Under the pieces are notes generated by a model. It searched no databases. It was not told the DNA's origin and saw nothing but the letters and a program-made list of their open reading frames with translations. Positions 10,486 through 18,205 of a stretch of DNA of 64,000 nucleotides are shown here, piece by piece. Within the stretch, counting starts at the first letter, position 1, and each line of letters starts with the position of its first letter. The DNA comes from REBR01 sp033721915. GTDB taxonomy: Bacteria; Pseudomonadota; Gammaproteobacteria; Pseudomonadales; Oleiphilaceae. The position numbers and the translations under genes are program-made. The stretch lies in assembly GCA_033721915.1 (NCBI GenBank), contig JAWWAC010000010.1:6100-70099 (forward strand), given 5' to 3'.

Positions 10486-11742
10486 ATGTTTACCCGTGAT
10501 ATGACAATTGCCGGCTACGACGACGAGATCTGGAATGCCATGAAGGCCGAGGTGACCCGTCAGGAGGCGCACATCGAGCTGATCGCGTCCGAGAACTACA
10601 CCAGCCCCCGTGTCATGGAAGCCCAGGGCTCCGCGCTGACCAACAAGTACGCCGAAGGCTACCCCCACAAGCGCTACTACGGTGGCTGCGAGCACGTGGA
10701 CGTGGTGGAGGAGCTGGCCATTGAGCGGGCCAAGAAGCTGTTCGGCGCCGACTACGCCAACGTCCAGCCCCATTCCGGCTCACAGGCCAACGCCGCCGTG
10801 TACATGGCGCTGCTGCAGCCCGGCGAGACGGTGCTGGGCATGAGCCTGGCCGATGGCGGCCACCTCACCCACGGTGCCAAGCCCAACTTCTCCGGCAAGA
10901 TCTACAACGCCGTGCAGTACGGCCTGGACGCTGAGACCGGGCTGCTGGACTACGACGAGATCGAGCGCCTGGCCGTGGAGCACAAGCCCAAGATGATCGT
11001 GGCCGGTTTCTCCGCCTACTCACAGGCGCTGGACTTCCCCCGCTTCCGGGCCATTGCCGACAAGGTGGGCGCCTGGCTGCTGGTGGACATGGCCCATGTG
11101 GCGGGCCTGGTGGCCGCCGGCGTTTACCCCAACCCGGTGCCCTACGCGGATGTGGTCACCACCACCACCCACAAGACCCTGCGTGGCCCCCGTGGCGGAC
11201 TGATTCTGGCCCGCAGCAACGAGACCCTGGAGAAGAAGTTCAACTCTGCCATCTTTCCCGGTGCCCAGGGCGGCCCGCTGATGCACGCCATCGCCGGCAA
11301 GGCCATCTGTTTCAAGGAGGCCATGACCGACGAGTTCCGGGACTACCAGAAGCAGGTGGTGGCCAACGCCAAGACCATGGCCGGTGTCTTCATGGAGCGG
11401 GGCTTTGATGTGATCTCCAACGGCACCGAGAACCACCTGTTCCTGCTCAGCCTGATCAAGCAGGACGTTACCGGCAAGGACGCGGATGCCGCACTGGGCC
11501 GTGCCCATATCACCGTCAACAAGAACGCCGTGCCCAACGACCCGCGCTCCCCCTTTGTCACCTCCGGGCTGCGTATCGGCACCCCGGCCATCACCACCCG
11601 TGGCTTTGGCGAGAGCGAGAGCCGGGAACTGGCCGGCTGGATGTGTGATATTCTGGAGGATATTCACAACGAGGACACCATTGACCGTGTCCGGCAACAG
11701 GTCAGCGAGCTGTGCGGCCGCTTCCCTGTATACCAGGGCTGA
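10486..11742 (+). CDS. glyA: Serine hydroxymethyltransferase
   Basis: A 418-residue PLP enzyme that converts serine and tetrahydrofolate to glycine and 5,10-methylene-THF, the main one-carbon source. The PLP lysine is Lys230 in 'TTTTHKTLRGPRGG', one residue from its position in E. coli. Other marks are 'HSGSQANAAVY' and 'IGTPAITTRGF' near the C-terminus. The start 'MFTRDMTIAGYDDEIW' is typical. It is the first gene of the glyA-nrdR-rib-nusB-thiL-pgpA run. The 285-bp upstream region shared with ettA contains a TAAAAT -10-like box at 10373-10378 but no good -35. I see no riboswitch there. Confidence 0.96.
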   Translation: MFTRDMTIAGYDDEIWNAMKAEVTRQEAHIELIASENYTSPRVMEAQGSALTNKYAEGYPHKRYYGGCEHVDVVEELAIERAKKLFGADYANVQPHSGSQANAAVYMALLQPGETVLGMSLADGGHLTHGAKPNFSGKIYNAVQYGLDAETGLLDYDEIERLAVEHKPKMIVAGFSAYSQALDFPRFRAIADKVGAWLLVDMAHVAGLVAAGVYPNPVPYADVVTTTTHKTLRGPRGGLILARSNETLEKKFNSAIFPGAQGGPLMHAIAGKAICFKEAMTDEFRDYQKQVVANAKTMAGVFMERGFDVISNGTENHLFLLSLIKQDVTGKDADAALGRAHITVNKNAVPNDPRSPFVTSGLRIGTPAITTRGFGESESRELAGWMCDILEDIHNEDTIDRVRQQVSELCGRFPVYQG

Positions 11743-11801
11743 AACACTGAGGCCCTGAAGGGCGCAGGGGGTTCACGGCACTGACCGGGAGAGCAGAGAC
11801 C

Positions 11802-12323
11802 ATGCACTGTCCGTTTTGCGGCGAAGCCGATACCAAGGTGATCGATTCCCGGCTGGTGGCCGATGGGGATCAGGTGCGCCGCCGTCGTGAGTGCCTCTCC
11901 TGCAAGGAGCGCTTCACCACCTTTGAAAACGCCGAGCTGGTGATGCCCCGGGTGGTCAAGCAGGACGGCACCCGCACCCCCTTTGACGAGGAAAAGCTGC
12001 GCAGTGGCATGATGAAGGCCCTGGAGAAGCGCCCCGTCGGCATTGACGTGATCGAGGCGGCCATACAGCGCATCAAGTCCCGTCTGCGCGCCACCGGCGA
12101 GCGGGAGCTCAAGTCCCTGATGGTGGGGGAAGAGGTGATGTACGAGCTGCAGCGGCTCGACAAGGTGGCCTATGTGCGCTTTGCCTCCGTGTACCGCAGC
12201 TTCCAGGACATCAATGAGTTCAAGGATGAGATCGAACGGCTGTCCCGTGAGGGCACGGATGTCTCCGGGGAGTCTCCGGTGACCGCCGCCGCCAGGGCCC
12301 TGCGGGAATCCGCGGAGAAATAA
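11802..12323 (+). CDS. nrdR: Transcriptional repressor NrdR
   Basis: A 173-residue regulator that senses ATP/dATP and represses ribonucleotide reductase genes at NrdR boxes. The N-terminal zinc ribbon is shown by 'MHCPFCGEADTKV' and 'RRRECLSCKERF' (four cysteines). The ATP-cone follows from 'MPRVVKQDGTRTPFDEEKL' to about residue 140. The C-terminal tail is about 20 residues longer than in the common 150-residue form. It lies 59 bp after glyA, the standard gammaproteobacterial position. Confidence 0.95.
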   Translation: MHCPFCGEADTKVIDSRLVADGDQVRRRRECLSCKERFTTFENAELVMPRVVKQDGTRTPFDEEKLRSGMMKALEKRPVGIDVIEAAIQRIKSRLRATGERELKSLMVGEEVMYELQRLDKVAYVRFASVYRSFQDINEFKDEIERLSREGTDVSGESPVTAAARALRESAEK

Positions 12324-12398
12324 CCGCGCCCCGGGTCCGCCGAATGTTGCACCACAGGCGCTGCCAGAGCACAGGCGGCGTCCGCAGACAGAGATGGT

Positions 12399-13622
12399 AT
12401 GAGCGACGCCACCGATCAGTACTGGATGGCCCGTGCACTGCAACTGGCGCAGCGCGGGCTCTACTCCACCCGTCCCAACCCCAGGGTGGGGGCGGTGATC
12501 GTGGCACCCGGAACAAAGGGCCCGGAAGGCCCCCACAGTGACAAAGGCCGGCTGCTGGGTGAGGGCTGGCACCACCGCGCCGGTGAGCCCCACGCCGAGG
12601 TGCTGGCCTTGCGTGCCGCCGGTGAGGCGGCACGGGGGGCCATCGCCTATGTAACCCTGGAGCCCTGCAGCCACCACGGCCGCACACCGCCCTGCGCAGA
12701 GGCCCTGGTGGCCGCCGGAGTGGCCCGTGTGGTGGTGGCGATACAGGACCCCAACCCGGCGGTGTCCGGAGCGGGGCTGGCGCGGTTGCAGCAGGCCGGC
12801 ATCGAGACCCGTGTGGGGGTGCTGGAGCCACAGGCCCGGGATCTGAACCCGGGTTTTCTGCGTGTCATGGCCGGCGGACGGCCCTGGCTGCGTCTGAAAA
12901 TGGCCGCCAGCCTGGACGGACGCACCGCCATGGCCTCCGGCGAGAGCCAGTGGATCACCGGTGCCGCCGCCCGCCGGGACGTGCAGCGCCTGAGGGCCCG
13001 CAGTGGCGCCATTATCACCGGCGCCGGCACCGCCAGGGCCGACGACCCGTCCATGACGGTGCGCCCGGAGCAACTGGGTGAGACCGGCGAGCTGGCCGCG
13101 CCGGTGGGCCAGCCGTTACGTCTGGTGCTGGACCCGCGACTGACACTGTCACCGGGGTCGCGCCTGGTGACCGGCCCCGGGCGCTGTGTGGTGGCCGGAC
13201 TCAGTGACAGGGGGGCTCAGGCCCGGGCACTGCGGGAAGCCGGGGCCGAGGTGCTGGCGCTGCCCGCCGCGGCCGGCGAGCCGGGTCGCATCGACCTGGA
13301 GGCGGCACTGGACTGGCTGGCCGGCGAGCAGTGCCACGAGGTGCTGCTGGAGGCCGGCCCCACCCTGGCCGGTGCGGCCATCGGGGCCCAGCTGGTGGAT
13401 GAGCTCTGGCTGTACCAGGCCCCCACCTTCCTGGGCAGCCAGGCGCGGCCCATGGCGGAACTGGCCTATGAGCGCATGGCGCAGCAACAGCGCTGGCGTG
13501 TGCGGGACCGGCGCCAGGTGGGGCCGGACCAGCGGCTGATACTGCAGCCCCGCATCGGCGATGGCGGCCCCGCGTCGGCAGACGCCAGCGGGGCGGCGGA
13601 TTCCGGCCCGATACAACACTGA
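12399..13622 (+). CDS. ribD: Bifunctional riboflavin deaminase/reductase RibD
   Basis: A 407-residue cytosolic enzyme for steps two and three of riboflavin synthesis: deamination of the pyrimidine, then NADPH-dependent reduction of the ribosyl side chain. The N-terminal deaminase domain has the zinc motif 'HAEVLAL' and 'PCSHHGRTPPCAEAL'. The reductase domain (about residues 150-370) includes 'RLKMAASLDGRTAMASGESQWITG'-type sequence and 'LLEAGPTLAGA'. The last 20 or so residues form an Ala/Ser-rich tail. It sits 75 bp after nrdR and 27 bp before the ribB-type gene, so they are probably cotranscribed. Confidence 0.95.
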   Translation: MSDATDQYWMARALQLAQRGLYSTRPNPRVGAVIVAPGTKGPEGPHSDKGRLLGEGWHHRAGEPHAEVLALRAAGEAARGAIAYVTLEPCSHHGRTPPCAEALVAAGVARVVVAIQDPNPAVSGAGLARLQQAGIETRVGVLEPQARDLNPGFLRVMAGGRPWLRLKMAASLDGRTAMASGESQWITGAAARRDVQRLRARSGAIITGAGTARADDPSMTVRPEQLGETGELAAPVGQPLRLVLDPRLTLSPGSRLVTGPGRCVVAGLSDRGAQARALREAGAEVLALPAAAGEPGRIDLEAALDWLAGEQCHEVLLEAGPTLAGAAIGAQLVDELWLYQAPTFLGSQARPMAELAYERMAQQQRWRVRDRRQVGPDQRLILQPRIGDGGPASADASGAADSGPIQH

Positions 13623-13649
13623 TTTTTGCACTGACGAAAGGTCCATGGC

Positions 13650-14765
13650 ATGGCGTTGAACAGCATCGAGGAAATTCTGCAGGACGTGCGGCAGGGTCGT
13701 ATGGTCATCCTGATGGATGACGAAGACCGGGAAAACGAGGGGGACCTGATCATGGCCGCCGAGTGCGCCCAGGCGGAACATGTGAACTTCATGGCCACAC
13801 AGGCCCGGGGCCTGATCTGCATGCCCATGAGCCGTGAGCGCTGTGAGCGGCTGAAGCTGCCGCTGATGGTGGAGCGCAACAACGCCGGCTTCGGCACCAA
13901 GTTCACTGTCTCCATCGAGGCGGCCAAAGGGGTCACCACTGGCATCTCCGCCGCCGACCGGGCCCGCACCATACAGGTGGCCGCGGGGCGTGGCACCGTG
14001 GCGGAGGACATTGTCAGCCCCGGGCATATCTTCCCCCTCATGGCCCAGCCCGGCGGCGTGCTCTCACGGGCCGGCCACACCGAGGCGGCCTGTGACCTGG
14101 CCTCCATGGCCGGCTTCGAGCCCGCCGGTGTGATCTGCGAGATCATGAACGACGACGGCACCATGGCCCGCCGTCCGGAGCTGGAGGCCTTTGCCGAGAA
14201 GCACGGCCTCAAGATCGGCACCATTGCCGACCTGATCCACTACCGCACCATGAACGAGCACACCGTGGACTGCGTGGAAGAGCACGAGCTGGACACCGAC
14301 TACGGCCGCTTCCACATGCGCACCTACAAGGACTCCATCCAGAACAGCACCCACCTGGCGCTGACCATGGGGGAGTTCAGCGCCGAGGACCCGGTGCTGG
14401 TGCGGGTGCATATCACCGACACACTGCGTGACCTCCTGGGCGCCCACCGCCCCGGCTCCCACAGCTGGCCGCTGCACAAGGCCATGGCCCGTGTGGCCGA
14501 GGAAGGCCGTGGCGTGATCGTGCTGCTGTACAACGGCGAGGACAGCTTTGCCCTGGAGGACCGGGTACAGGACTTTTTCAATGACGGCGAGAATGCCCAG
14601 GGGGTGGGCAGCTCCGGCGTCTACCTGACCGTGGGCACCGGCTCACAGATCCTCAAGGATCTGGGGGTGGGCAAGATGCGACTGCTCAGCGCCCCCATCA
14701 AATTCAGCGGCATTTCCGGCTTTGACCTGGAAGTGACCGAGTACCTGCCCTACCAGGCGGGTTAA
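13650..14765 (+). CDS. ribB: 3,4-dihydroxy-2-butanone-4-phosphate synthase fused to degenerate RibA-like domain (RibBX type)
   Basis: A 371-residue protein. Residues 1-205 are a complete DHBP synthase, which makes the four-carbon riboflavin precursor from ribulose 5-phosphate: 'MDDEDRENEGDLIMAAE', 'TQARGLICMPMS', 'GHTEAACDLASMAG'. Residues 206-371 align in position with GTP cyclohydrolase II, but the zinc-binding Cys motif (CLTGD...RCDCG in RibA) is absent; that region reads 'ITDTLRDLLGAHRPGSHSW'. GTP cyclohydrolase II activity is therefore unlikely. Such RibB-X fusions are known from Proteobacteria, and a separate ribA should exist elsewhere. No FMN riboswitch fits in the 27-bp gap upstream. 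Confidence 0.93.
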   Translation: MALNSIEEILQDVRQGRMVILMDDEDRENEGDLIMAAECAQAEHVNFMATQARGLICMPMSRERCERLKLPLMVERNNAGFGTKFTVSIEAAKGVTTGISAADRARTIQVAAGRGTVAEDIVSPGHIFPLMAQPGGVLSRAGHTEAACDLASMAGFEPAGVICEIMNDDGTMARRPELEAFAEKHGLKIGTIADLIHYRTMNEHTVDCVEEHELDTDYGRFHMRTYKDSIQNSTHLALTMGEFSAEDPVLVRVHITDTLRDLLGAHRPGSHSWPLHKAMARVAEEGRGVIVLLYNGEDSFALEDRVQDFFNDGENAQGVGSSGVYLTVGTGSQILKDLGVGKMRLLSAPIKFSGISGFDLEVTEYLPYQAG

Positions 14766-14808
14766 GCACCCCAACCGGGCGGCACAGGCCGCCACTGAGG
14801 AGTAACCG

Positions 14809-15285
14809 ATGACAGAGATCCGCACCATTGAGGGTGACTTCACCCGCTGCCAGGGCCGCTACGCCCTGGTGGTCGGCCGCTTCAACAGCTTTGTGGTGGA
14901 CAGCCTGGTGAGCGCGGCGCTGGACACGCTGCAGCGCCACGGCATTGCCCCCGAGGACATCAGCATCTACAAGGTGCCCGGCGCCTATGAAATCCCCCTG
15001 GCGGCCAAGCGCGCCGCGGCCAGTGGCCGCTACGACGCGGTGATCACACTGGGTGCCGTGATCCGTGGCGGCACGCCCCACTTTGACTACGTGGCCGGTG
15101 AGGCCGCCTCCGGTGTCAGCGCCGTGAGCATGGAGGCGGACCTGCCGGTGATCTTCGGTGTCCTGACACTGGATACCATTGAGCAGGCCATCGAGCGCTC
15201 CGGCACCAAGGCCGGCAACAAGGGCGCCGATGCGGCCATGACGGCCCTGGAAATGGTCAGTCTGCTGCGCAAGATGGAGTCATGA
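14809..15285 (+). CDS. ribH: 6,7-dimethyl-8-ribityllumazine synthase
   Basis: A 158-residue enzyme that condenses the RibD product with dihydroxybutanone phosphate, the penultimate riboflavin step. Family motifs are 'RFNSFVVDSLVSAALDTL', 'VPGAYEIPLAAK', 'GAVIRGGTPHFDYVAGE' and 'FGVLTLDTIEQAIERSG'. The start at ATG 14809 follows GAGGAG (with a few bases between). The stop codon overlaps the nusB start by four bases (ATGA), indicating translational coupling. Confidence 0.96.
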   Translation: MTEIRTIEGDFTRCQGRYALVVGRFNSFVVDSLVSAALDTLQRHGIAPEDISIYKVPGAYEIPLAAKRAAASGRYDAVITLGAVIRGGTPHFDYVAGEAASGVSAVSMEADLPVIFGVLTLDTIEQAIERSGTKAGNKGADAAMTALEMVSLLRKMES

Positions 15286-15761
15286 TGACCGACCAGGAAC
15301 CGCTACGGGAAGAGCCCGCCCCGGGGGCAAAACCCACCGCATCACAGCGTCGCCGTGCCCGCTCCATGGCGTTGCAGGCGCTGTACCAGCGCCACTACTC
15401 CGGCAGCACCTGCAGCCAGATCGAGGCGGAGTTCATGGTGGACAACGACATGAGCAAGGTGGACGGTGTTTACTTCCGCGACCTGCTCCGTGGCGTGCAT
15501 CGCGAGCAGGACGCTCTGGACCGGGAGTTCCAGTCCATGCTGGACCGCCCGCTGCAGGAACTGGACCCCATCGAACTGGCGATACTGCGCCTTGGGGTCT
15601 ACGAGCTGAAATACCGCATCGACGTCCCTTACCGGGTGGTGCTCAACGAGGGCATCGAGCTGGCCAAGACCTTTGGCGGCGCCGACGGTCACAAGTACGT
15701 CAACAGCATTCTCGACAAGCTGTGCCGTCGCCTGCGCCGGGCGGAAACCGGACCGCGCTGA
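15282..15761 (+). CDS. nusB: Transcription antitermination factor NusB
   Basis: A 159-residue helical RNA-binding protein that joins NusE (S10) on boxA to prevent Rho termination in rRNA operons. Family features are 'RRRARSMALQALYQRHYSG' near the N-terminus and 'LDPIELAILRLGVYELKYR' and 'VVLNEGIELAKTFGGADGHKYVNSILDKL' toward the end. The first 20 residues form an acidic/Pro extension. It overlaps ribH and lies 28 bp before thiL, the canonical ribH-nusB-thiL order. Confidence 0.95.
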   Translation: MMTDQEPLREEPAPGAKPTASQRRRARSMALQALYQRHYSGSTCSQIEAEFMVDNDMSKVDGVYFRDLLRGVHREQDALDREFQSMLDRPLQELDPIELAILRLGVYELKYRIDVPYRVVLNEGIELAKTFGGADGHKYVNSILDKLCRRLRRAETGPR

Positions 15762-15789
15762 GCGCGCCAGCCACCACAGTGCCCCTGCC

Positions 15790-16764
15790 ATGAATCGCCG
15801 CCACTGGAATGAAAGCGACTGTATCCGCCACCTCTGGCAGCCACTGGGCCAGTCGGTGCGCCACCCCTGGGTGCGCCAGGGCATTGGAGATGACGCCGCC
15901 AGGCTGCAATTGCCCGGTGACCAGGAGCTGGTGCTGTCCGTGGATACACTGGTGGCCGATGCCCATTTTCCCGCCGGCATGGACCCGGAGCTGCTCGGCT
16001 GGCGCGCACTGGCGGTCAACCTCAGCGACCTGGCCGCCATGGGCGCCGACCCGGTGGCCTACACACTGGCCATCACCGCCCCCTCACTGGACCCGGACTG
16101 GCTCGAGGGCCTGGCCCGTGGCCTTGGCAGCCTGGCCACCCGCCACGGCGTGCAGCTGGTGGGCGGCGACATGACCCGCGGCCCACTGAGCCTCACACTG
16201 CAGGTGCACGGGTCCGTCCCGGAGGGACAGGCACTGTTGCGCAGTGGCGCTTCCGTGGGGGATCTGGTCTGTGTCAGTGGCGATCTGGGGGCGGCCGCGG
16301 CGGCGCTGGGCTGGCTGGACAGCGACTCACGGGCGCCGGCGGTGCTGGCTGTGATGGAACACTACAACCGGCCGCAACCCAGGCTGGCACTGGGCCGCCG
16401 TCTGCGTGGCCATGCCAGTGCCGCCCTGGATATCAGCGACGGACTGGCGCTGGATCTGCAGCGTCTGCTCAGTGCCTCCGGCGTCGGGGCCCGTATCGAG
16501 GCGGAACGGCTGCCGGTGAATGCCCATGTACAGGCACTGAAAGGCCCCGAAGAGGCGTTGCGTCTGGCCCTGACCGGCGGCGACGATTACCAGCTGTGCT
16601 TTACCTGGCCCGGCAGCCGTGAGTCACTGGCGGCCTGTGTCGGCGATGAAAAGCCGGTCTCCGTGCTGGGCACTGTTACCGGAGAGGCCGGCCTGGTGGT
16701 GCTCTCACAGGGGCGGCCCATGGCACTGACGCAAGCCGGTTACGACCATTTTCCCAAACCGTAA
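15790..16764 (+). CDS. thiL: Thiamine-monophosphate kinase
   Basis: A 324-residue enzyme that phosphorylates thiamine monophosphate to the active cofactor thiamine diphosphate. It is a member of the PurM/AIR synthase-like fold. Key parts are 'GIGDDAARL' (metal/ATP-binding Asp pair), 'VDTLVADAHFP', 'NLSDLAAMGADPVAYTLA', 'GGDMTRGPLSL' and 'DISDGLALDLQRLL'. The start 'MNRRHWNESDCIR' at 15790 was chosen; the frame is open further upstream, but this would overlap nusB and lacks family sequence. It is followed after 18 bp by pgpA. Confidence 0.94.
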   Translation: MNRRHWNESDCIRHLWQPLGQSVRHPWVRQGIGDDAARLQLPGDQELVLSVDTLVADAHFPAGMDPELLGWRALAVNLSDLAAMGADPVAYTLAITAPSLDPDWLEGLARGLGSLATRHGVQLVGGDMTRGPLSLTLQVHGSVPEGQALLRSGASVGDLVCVSGDLGAAAAALGWLDSDSRAPAVLAVMEHYNRPQPRLALGRRLRGHASAALDISDGLALDLQRLLSASGVGARIEAERLPVNAHVQALKGPEEALRLALTGGDDYQLCFTWPGSRESLAACVGDEKPVSVLGTVTGEAGLVVLSQGRPMALTQAGYDHFPKP

Positions 16765-16782
16765 CGCCATGGAGCGCGTTTT

Positions 16783-17283
16783 ATGACGGACACCACCACG
16801 GATCCGAGAGGCGTCACCCCCCGCTCACTGCTGCGTCATCCGGTGCATTTTCTGTCACTGGGGCTGGGCAGCGGCTGTATGCGCAAAGCCCCCGGCACCT
16901 GGGGCACACTGGCGGCGCTGCCACTCTACGGCCTGCTGGTCTGGCTGCCGGCGCCGCTGTATCTGCTGGTGCTGGTGGTGACCTTTGCCCTGGGGGTCTG
17001 GCTGTGCGGTCGCACCGCCAGCGCCCTTGGGGTGCACGACCACCCGTCCATTGTGTGGGACGAGTTTGTGGGTCTGTGGATTGTGCTGGCGCTGCAGCCC
17101 ACTGCCTGGGAGTGGATTCTGGTGGCCTTTGTGCTGTTCAGGATTTTCGACATCCTCAAGCCCTGGCCCATTGGCTGGCTGGACCGGCGCGTTTCCGGTG
17201 GGCTGGGGATCATGATTGACGATGTGCTGGCCGGGTTCTACGGGCTGGCCTGTCTGGTGTTGCTGCAGGCTGTGGTCGGCTGA
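16783..17283 (+). CDS. pgpA: Phosphatidylglycerophosphatase A
   Basis: A 166-residue inner-membrane phosphatase that converts phosphatidylglycerol phosphate to phosphatidylglycerol. Motifs are 'GLGSGCMRKAPGTWGTLAAL' and the acidic 'HDHPSIVWDEFVGLW', separated and followed by hydrophobic helices. 'IFDILKPWPIGWLDRRVSGGLGIMIDDVLAGF' closes the family pattern. It is the last gene of the rib-nusB-thiL-pgpA run. An ambiguous 90-bp region lies between it and the converging gene at 17372. Confidence 0.94.
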   Translation: MTDTTTDPRGVTPRSLLRHPVHFLSLGLGSGCMRKAPGTWGTLAALPLYGLLVWLPAPLYLLVLVVTFALGVWLCGRTASALGVHDHPSIVWDEFVGLWIVLALQPTAWEWILVAFVLFRIFDILKPWPIGWLDRRVSGGLGIMIDDVLAGFYGLACLVLLQAVVG

Positions 17284-17371
17284 GGCGTGTCGCAGTGCGG
17301 ATAGCCCCGGTGGGCGGATGCCGGGGGCAGCGAGTGGGCCGGGACAGTGAGTGTGCCCGGCCTGTCGGCTG

Positions 17372-17626
17372 TCAGTGCAGGCGTTTCCGGGGCAGCAGGC
17401 GGGCCACGCGGATAAAGCGCTGCAGCCCGGACTCGGCACGCTCACGGGTGGCGTAAGGCCCACTGTCGAAGCCTTCGCGAGTGGTAAAGTACCAGTGATT
17501 GCCCACACAGAAAAAACGGCTGGTGCGGAACCGGGGTGCCTGTCCCTCACCCAGACGCGGCTGGTACTTCCAGGTGTTGTGGGGCTGATCCAGTGCTGTC
17601 GTAAGGTGTACAATGGTCTGAGTCAT
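17372..17626 (-). CDS. Small DUF6316-like protein
   Basis: An 84-residue protein starting at ATG 17626, with AGGA placed seven bases before it. The middle 'RFRTSRFFCVGNHWYFTTREGFDSGPYATRERAESGLQRF' pattern (aromatic, with a 'GPYATREEAE'-like SPOR-resembling motif) matches small proteins of Pseudomonas and relatives that I recall as DUF6316. Its function is unknown. The N-terminal 30 residues are poorly conserved in character. It is divergent from the lipoprotein gene at 17708. Confidence 0.65.
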   Translation of the reverse strand: MTQTIVHLTTALDQPHNTWKYQPRLGEGQAPRFRTSRFFCVGNHWYFTTREGFDSGPYATRERAESGLQRFIRVARLLPRKRLH

Positions 17627-17707
17627 TGCGGATTCCTGATGTCGCGTTGGTTGAGCCATTGGCCTGGATATCATTAGCCTAAGAACGAATAAAATGAGGT
17701 AACGGTT

Positions 17708-18205
17708 TTGTCATTTTGGGCCAAAGTGTTAACTTTGTGTGCTGCTTCGTTACTTTTTGCCTGCAGCCACTGGCCAACGGCCATTCCCACCTGGCCGGAT
17801 CAGGCCCTGGATGACGCCGTCTCACCGGCTCAACTGTCTGTGCCGGGGCACCTGAAGCTGCTGAGGGTGGATGGGCGGGACCTGCCGGATTACCTGATGC
17901 AGTCCACAAGCTTCCACTACCAGCTGCTGCCCGGTGAGCGGCAGCTTCTGGTGCGCCATGACAGTCTCTGGGCCCTTGCCCTGGGGGAGGGCGGCGAGCG
18001 GGTGCAGTCCGAGCCGGTGGCCATGACGGTCACGCTGGAAGAGGGCGGGCGCTACTCACTGGCGACGCCGTCCGAGCCCCGCTCACTCCGCCAGGCCCGC
18101 GCAATGGCCCGCTGTGGCGAGGTTCGCCTGATGGGCCCCGACGGGACTCTGCTGCACAGTAAAGGCGCTGAGTGTAAAGCGGGTATCAGCGCTTCAGGGG
18201 ACTGA
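17708..18205 (+). CDS. DUF2057-like (YccT family) periplasmic/lipoprotein
   Basis: A 165-residue protein with TTG start 17708 and GAGG about nine bases upstream. The first 19 residues are a signal peptide ending 'LLFACS', so it may be a lipoprotein with Cys19, though Phe at -2 is not ideal. The rest resembles DUF2057: 'LKLLRVDGRDL', 'QLLPGERQLLVRHDSLW', 'EPVAMTVTLEEGGRYSLATP'. E. coli YccT (CsgI) of this family affects curli. That role is not implied here. Its last 20 bp overlap the end of the convergent wax ester synthase gene. Confidence 0.6.
   Translation: MSFWAKVLTLCAASLLFACSHWPTAIPTWPDQALDDAVSPAQLSVPGHLKLLRVDGRDLPDYLMQSTSFHYQLLPGERQLLVRHDSLWALALGEGGERVQSEPVAMTVTLEEGGRYSLATPSEPRSLRQARAMARCGEVRLMGPDGTLLHSKGAECKAGISASGD

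Noticed and set aside
11664..13073. Minus-strand frame across glyA end, nrdR and ribD
   Set aside because: Crosses three well-supported genes on the other strand and has no recognisable domain.
13623..13649. FMN riboswitch before ribB
   Set aside because: Only 27 bp between ribD and ribB; there is no room and no RFN motif.
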